Shown: one piece after another, positions 5,454 through 9,431 of the stretch
Layout: each line of letters starts with the position of its first letter
Numbering within the stretch: position 1 is the first letter of the stretch
Origin: JBIOWF01 sp044868295
Lineage (GTDB): Bacteria; Actinomycetota; Actinomycetes; Streptosporangiales; Streptosporangiaceae
Direction of reading: 5' to 3'
DNA: 9,431 nt
Assembly: GCA_044868295.1 (NCBI GenBank)
Contig: JBIOWF010000055.1
Location: 1 to 9,431, forward strand
Made by a program: the position numbers and the translations under genes
The notes under the pieces: model-generated
Seen by the model: the letters and a program-made list of their open reading frames with translations, nothing else
What the model was told of the DNA's origin: nothing
Database searches by the model: none

Positions 5454-8400
5454 GCCCGATCGAGCTGGCCGGCAAGCTCGGGATCCTGCCGCCGACGCCC
5501 GAGCAGGCGGCCGTGATCGAGGCCGGTCTGGAGCCCATGGTCGTCGTCGCGGGCGCCGGTTCGGGCAAGAGCGAGACGATGGCGGGCCGGGTCGTCTGGC
5601 TCGTGGCCAACGGGCTCGCCCGGCCGGAGCAGATCCTCGGGCTGACCTTCACCCGGAAGGCGGCGGCGGAGCTGGCCGAGCGCGTGCGCAAGCGGCTGGC
5701 CGGGCTCGCGTCGGCGGGGCTGGTCCAGGCCGAGCTGCTGGACACCGAGCCGACCATTTCGACCTACCACGCGTACGCCGCCCGGCTCTTCACCGACCAC
5801 GCCCTGCGTGAGGCCCTGGAGCCGACCATGCGGCTGGTCACCCCCGCCGTCGCCTGGCAGATGGCCGCCAGGGTCGTCGGCCAGTACGACGGGCCGATGG
5901 ACCAGGTCGATCTGGGGCCGCCGAGCGTCACCGCCGCGGTCCTTGAGCTGGCCGGTGAGATGGCCGAGCATCTGCGCGGCTCCGCCGATGTGCGCGGCGT
6001 CGGCGACTGGCTGCGGGAACGCCTGGCCGTACTGCCCGGAAAGACCACCCTGGCGCAGCGGCGGCCGGTGCGGACCCAGGCGGTCCGGGAGCAGCTGCTG
6101 CCGCTGGTCGAGGCGTACGAGCGGTTGAAGCGAAGCCGGGAGGTCATCGACTACGGCGACCAGATGGCGCTGGCCGCCCGCATCGCGGCCAACCATCCCG
6201 AGGTGGGGGTGTCCGAGCGGTCGCGGTTCTCGATCGTGCTGCTCGACGAATACCAGGACACCAGTCACGCCCAGCTCGTCCTGCTGCGCGCGCTCTACGG
6301 CCCGCCCATGCCAGTGGCCGGGCACTACGTGGGGCTCGGCGGCCCGCCCGGGTCGGCGGCCGGGGACTCCATGGCGCTCGACGGCCCGCCCGGGTCATCG
6401 GCGGGGGGCTACGTCGGCGGGCATCCGGTGACCGCGGTGGGCGACCCCTGTCAGTCGATCTACGGCTGGCGCGGCGCCTCGGCCGGCAACCTGTCGCGGT
6501 TCCCGGAGGACTTCCCGGCGGCCGGTGGGGCCCCGGCGGCCGTTCGCCGGCTGTCCGTCAGCTTCCGCAACGGAGAGCGGATCCTGGACGTCGCCGCCCA
6601 GGTGCAGATCCCGTTGCGGCGCGAGGCGCAGCAGGTGCCGGTGCTCATCCCCGGCACCAACCGGGTCGAACGGGGCCAGGTGATGTGCGCCTTCCACGAG
6701 ACGGCGCGGGACGAGGCCGAGTGGATCGCCGACCGGGTCGCCCAGGCTCTGGGAGTCGAGGGCGCGCCGGACGGCCTGCCCTGGGGCGAGGGGGAGCGCG
6801 CCAAGGCCAGATCCGGTTCGTACGGCGCAGCGCCCGCCCTGCAACCCCAGGACGTCGCGGTGCTCGCCCGCAAGCGGTCACAGTTCCCGGCGTTGCGGCG
6901 AGCCCTGGAGGCGCGGGACATCCCGGTCGAGGTGGTCGGCCTGGGCGGGCTGCTGACCGTGCCGGAGGTGGCCGACATCGTGGCCACGCTGCGCACGCTC
7001 TACGACCCGACCGCCGGTGACGCGCTCGTGCGGCTGCTCGCCGGGCCGCGCTGGCGGATCGGCCCGGCCGATCTGAAGGTGCTGGGTGATCTCGCGCGTG
7101 AGCTGAACCGCGAAATGCGCGGCGGGCCACGCGTCACAGACCCCCTCGAACAGGCCGTGGCCGACATGGCCGAGGAGCGCGGCAGCCTGGTAGACGCCCT
7201 CGACGAGCTGCCCGACCGGTCCGAGTGGCTGGACGGATTCTCCCCGCTGGCCCGGATCCGGCTGCCCGCTCTGGCACTCGAACTGCGCCTGCTGCGGGCC
7301 CACGCCGGACAGCCGTTGCCCGACCTCATCACCGAGGTGGAGCGGCGGCTCAGTCTCGACGTCGAGGTGGCCGCCCGGGGCGGCAGCCCGCTGGCCGCGC
7401 GCGCCGACCTTGACGCGTTCCTCGACGCCGCGTCCAGGTTCGCCGGGGACGCCGAGGACCCCACGCTGGGCGCTTTCCTGGCCTACCTGAAGGCCGCGGA
7501 GAGCGAGGAGTTCGGGCTGGAGGCAGGGCGGGTCGGCGAGACCAACAGCGTCAAGCTGATGACCGTCCACGCGTCGAAAGGTCTGGAATGGCCGGTCGTC
7601 GTCGTCCCCGGGCTTTCGCGGCTCATGACCCAGAAGGGCGGCCTCGCCCGGGGCAGCGTCTTCCCGGCCACGCCGGTCACCAACTCCCGGTGGACGGAGA
7701 ACCCGCGCAAGCTGCCCTACTCGCTTCGCGGTGACCAGTCGGACCTGCCGGAGCTGTCCGGACTCGACAAGGAGGCTCTCGACGAGTTCGATGAGCGCTG
7801 CCGGGAGCGGGACCTGCTGGAGGAGCGGCGGCTCGCGTACGTCGCCGTGACGCGGGCGCACTACCTGCTCATCGCGTCCGGCTACCGGTGGGGGACGTCG
7901 TCCAAGGCGTTGGAGCCGTCGGACTTCCTCCTGGAGATCCGCGACATGGGCGGCCAGGTCGCGCGCTGGGCCGAGGGGGAGTGCGAGGAGAATCCGCTGC
8001 TCGCCGAACCGCCGGAGGCGGTCTGGCCGGCCGCCGCCATACGGGAATCCGTGGTGGAGGGCGCCCGGCTGGTCGAGGAGGCCGTCGAGGGGCTCTCCGA
8101 AGGCGGGAGCCGTACCGACCTGAAGGACTGGGACCTGGAGCGGATGCGGTCCTGGGCGCGGGACACCGAGTTGCTGCTCAGGGAGCGCGAACGGAACCGG
8201 AGCCGGGCCGGAGCGGTCGTCGAATTGCCCGCGCGGCTGGCGGTGTCGTCGCTGGTGACCCTGGCCACCGACCAGTCGGCGTTCGCCCGGCAGGTGCGGC
8301 GCCCGCTGCCGCGCAAGCCCGCGCCACTCGCCCGGCGCGGCACGACCTTCCACAGCTGGCTGGAGTCACGCTGGGGCCAGCAGCGGCTGCTCGACGACTT

Positions 8401-8821
8401 CGACCTGCCCGGCGCCGCCGACGACGTCTCGGACGCCGACGTGCGGCTCGCCGAGCTTCAGGAGCGGTTCGAGGAGAGCGAATGGGCCGGGCGTGAGCCG
8501 CTGGATCTGGAGGTGCCGTTCGAGACCGTGATCGCCGATCGGCTGGTCCGTGGCCGTATGGACGCCGTCTTCCGGGAAGGAGACGGCTATGTCGTGGTCG
8601 ACTGGAAAACGGGCGATCGCCCGCGCGGAAAGGCGGCTCGCACCTCGTCGATCCAGCTGGCGGCGTATCGTCTGGCCTGGGCGTCGCTCGCCGGGGTCCC
8701 GCTGGAGAAGGTCGGCGCGGCCTTCCACTACGTCCGCTCCAACCAGACGGTCCGCCCGGTGGATCTCCTGGAGTCGGAGGGCCTCACCGCCCTGATCTAC
8801 CAGATCCCGTCACTCGAATAG
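5447..8821 (+). CDS. adnB: AdnB-type helicase-nuclease subunit
   Basis: A 1124-residue UvrD-like helicase with a C-terminal PD-(D/E)XK nuclease, the partner of AdnA; in mycobacteria AdnB supplies the main ATP-driven 3'-to-5' motor and cuts the 3' strand. Start: GTG 5447, inside the last codons of adnA (its TGA is 5451-5453), with GGGGGG at 5436-5441 as ribosome site; 7-base overlap means translational coupling. Motifs: Q20, Walker A GAGSGKS (36-42), Ia LTFTRKAAAEL (67-77), II DEYQD (D267, E268), III GDPCQSIYGWRGA (332-344), IV SFRN (372-375), V TVHASKGLEW (706-715), VI EERRLAYVAVTRA (about 792-804, R803). Nuclease: H969 (TTFHSW), D1039 (GRMDAVF), D1052-x-K1054 (VDWKTG), Q1070 and Y1074 (QLAAYRL), a complete catalytic set. 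The cysteine cluster of AdnA is absent, as expected. A tandem 14-residue repeat (283-324) interrupts motifs II and III. The end overlaps the opposing Uma2 gene. Confidence 0.93.
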   Translation: MLSPIELAGKLGILPPTPEQAAVIEAGLEPMVVVAGAGSGKSETMAGRVVWLVANGLARPEQILGLTFTRKAAAELAERVRKRLAGLASAGLVQAELLDTEPTISTYHAYAARLFTDHALREALEPTMRLVTPAVAWQMAARVVGQYDGPMDQVDLGPPSVTAAVLELAGEMAEHLRGSADVRGVGDWLRERLAVLPGKTTLAQRRPVRTQAVREQLLPLVEAYERLKRSREVIDYGDQMALAARIAANHPEVGVSERSRFSIVLLDEYQDTSHAQLVLLRALYGPPMPVAGHYVGLGGPPGSAAGDSMALDGPPGSSAGGYVGGHPVTAVGDPCQSIYGWRGASAGNLSRFPEDFPAAGGAPAAVRRLSVSFRNGERILDVAAQVQIPLRREAQQVPVLIPGTNRVERGQVMCAFHETARDEAEWIADRVAQALGVEGAPDGLPWGEGERAKARSGSYGAAPALQPQDVAVLARKRSQFPALRRALEARDIPVEVVGLGGLLTVPEVADIVATLRTLYDPTAGDALVRLLAGPRWRIGPADLKVLGDLARELNREMRGGPRVTDPLEQAVADMAEERGSLVDALDELPDRSEWLDGFSPLARIRLPALALELRLLRAHAGQPLPDLITEVERRLSLDVEVAARGGSPLAARADLDAFLDAASRFAGDAEDPTLGAFLAYLKAAESEEFGLEAGRVGETNSVKLMTVHASKGLEWPVVVVPGLSRLMTQKGGLARGSVFPATPVTNSRWTENPRKLPYSLRGDQSDLPELSGLDKEALDEFDERCRERDLLEERRLAYVAVTRAHYLLIASGYRWGTSSKALEPSDFLLEIRDMGGQVARWAEGECEENPLLAEPPEAVWPAAAIRESVVEGARLVEEAVEGLSEGGSRTDLKDWDLERMRSWARDTELLLRERERNRSRAGAVVELPARLAVSSLVTLATDQSAFARQVRRPLPRKPAPLARRGTTFHSWLESRWGQQRLLDDFDLPGAADDVSDADVRLAELQERFEESEWAGREPLDLEVPFETVIADRLVRGRMDAVFREGDGYVVVDWKTGDRPRGKAARTSSIQLAAYRLAWASLAGVPLEKVGAAFHYVRSNQTVRPVDLLESEGLTALIYQIPSLE
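6293..6418 (+). repeat. Three tandem 42-bp (14-codon) repeats inside adnB
   Basis: Three consecutive in-frame units at 6293-6334, 6335-6376 and 6377-6418 encode LYGPPMPVAGHYVG, LGGPPGSAAGDSMA and LDGPPGSSAGGYVG. Each begins with CTC and has the core GGCCCGCCC at the same offset. Units two and three share most bases in their first half; unit one is more diverged. The array falls between Walker B and motif III of the helicase, where related enzymes normally have only a short loop. It probably arose by slippage or unequal exchange in the first unit. Confidence 0.85.
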
Positions 8822-9431
8822 CGCCCCCGTATCGATCTTCATCCCGAACGGCTCGGGCAACTCCAGCGCCTGGCCCGCCTCCACCATGACGATCTCCTGG
8901 TACGGCTGCCGCTCGTCGTCCATGGCCAGGTCCGGGAGCGGCCCGCTCATCAGCGCGACCCTCCGGGGATCGGTGACCAGATCAACGATCATGAAGAGTG
9001 GGACACCCGCGCGGGCATACTCCAGCGGCTTCTCGTACCAGTCGACCGAGCGGGTGCCCGGTGAACACACCTCGACGACCAGCAGGGTGCTGCGGCCGTG
9101 GACGCGCATGTGATCAAGCCGCTCTGCCCCTTGGGGGGCGACCATCAGGTCGGGCAGCCGGTGGTCGAGCAGCGGCGGGATGTGGACGGCCCAGTTCTGG
9201 TAATAGCGCCAGCCCTTGGCAACCTTGAGTGGATGCAGCAGGTCGGCGATTATGTCGACGATATCTGCGCTGTCTTGGCTCATCCATGGGCTCACGACGA
9301 CGCGCCCCCATGAGATCTCCGCTTTGTAGCCGTCGTCGTTGAGCTTGCGGCAGAGCCGCTGAATCTCGTCCTCCGCGTCCCACGTTTCCGGTCGGGTCTC
9401 CGGTTCGATCTCCGGTGCTGGGGTGAACCGG
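8810..9431 (-). CDS. Uma2-family (DUF820) nuclease-fold protein, 5' partial
   Basis: The minus-strand frame stays open from the TGA at 8812-8810 to the window edge, giving at least 206 residues; the true start lies beyond 9431. An apparent GTG start at 9295 is internal, since the codons before it carry the family N-terminus (ETWDAEDEIQRLC, then DDGYKAEISWGRVVVSP). Uma2/DUF820 proteins have a PD-(D/E)XK restriction-endonuclease fold and are abundant in actinomycetes and cyanobacteria, with mostly unknown targets. Catalytic positions are visible: PDL with its Asp at 9149-9151, Glu of VVEVCSPGTRS at 9071-9073 and Lys of WYEKPLEYARAG at 9029-9031, followed by the VPLFMIVD strand. All three are intact, so the fold is probably active. 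It converges on adnB with a 12-base overlap. No partner gene that would explain its role is in the window. Confidence 0.87.
   Translation of the reverse strand, partial: RFTPAPEIEPETRPETWDAEDEIQRLCRKLNDDGYKAEISWGRVVVSPWMSQDSADIVDIIADLLHPLKVAKGWRYYQNWAVHIPPLLDHRLPDLMVAPQGAERLDHMRVHGRSTLLVVEVCSPGTRSVDWYEKPLEYARAGVPLFMIVDLVTDPRRVALMSGPLPDLAMDDERQPYQEIVMVEAGQALELPEPFGMKIDTGALFE

Noticed and set aside
8810..9295. Complete Uma2 gene starting at GTG 9295.
   Set aside because: The frame remains open upstream to the window edge and those residues match the expected family N-terminus, so the gene is 5' truncated by the window.

Overview
The window comes from a high-GC Gram-positive bacterium, most likely an actinomycete. 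Codon third positions in the long genes are strongly G/C, GTG starts are used, and the central gene pair is the actinobacterial AdnAB double-strand-break resection enzyme. The protein style suggests the Streptosporangiales or Streptomycetales, but I cannot place it further from sequence alone.

Left part (1-1050), minus strand: a probable operon-like remnant. A YdcF/DUF218-family protein (90-749) is preceded 15 bases upstream by the C-terminal UTRA domain of a GntR-family regulator whose DNA-binding half is missing (765-974, pseudogene). It is followed by the start of another possible gene that runs off the left edge (1-66). Divergent from these is a small plus-strand gene of unknown function (1063-1296), probably closed by a hairpin (1312-1355).

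Middle part (1297-2132): a gene-poor stretch that is locally AT-richer. It holds three dyad symmetries within 120 bases (1488-1603), a short open frame with a perfect AGGAGG but poor codon bias (1396-1596), and a 57-residue open frame with good codon bias (1670-1843). It looks like a decayed or regulatory region.

Right part (2133-8821), plus strand: adnA and adnB, overlapping by 7 bases and evidently co-translated. Each protein has an N-terminal UvrD/RecB-type helicase and a C-terminal PD-(D/E)XK nuclease. AdnA carries four cysteines placed as in iron-sulfur AddB-type nuclease domains; AdnB does not. By analogy with mycobacteria they form a heterodimer that unwinds and trims DNA ends. The main anomaly is a three-copy tandem 14-codon repeat inside the AdnB helicase core, between motifs II and III. 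An AdnA-specific disordered linker is a second oddity.

A Uma2/DUF820 nuclease-fold gene (8810-9431, minus strand) meets adnB tail to tail with a 12-base overlap and continues beyond the right edge. I see no CRISPR, insertion sequence, tRNA, rRNA or complete undescribed system.
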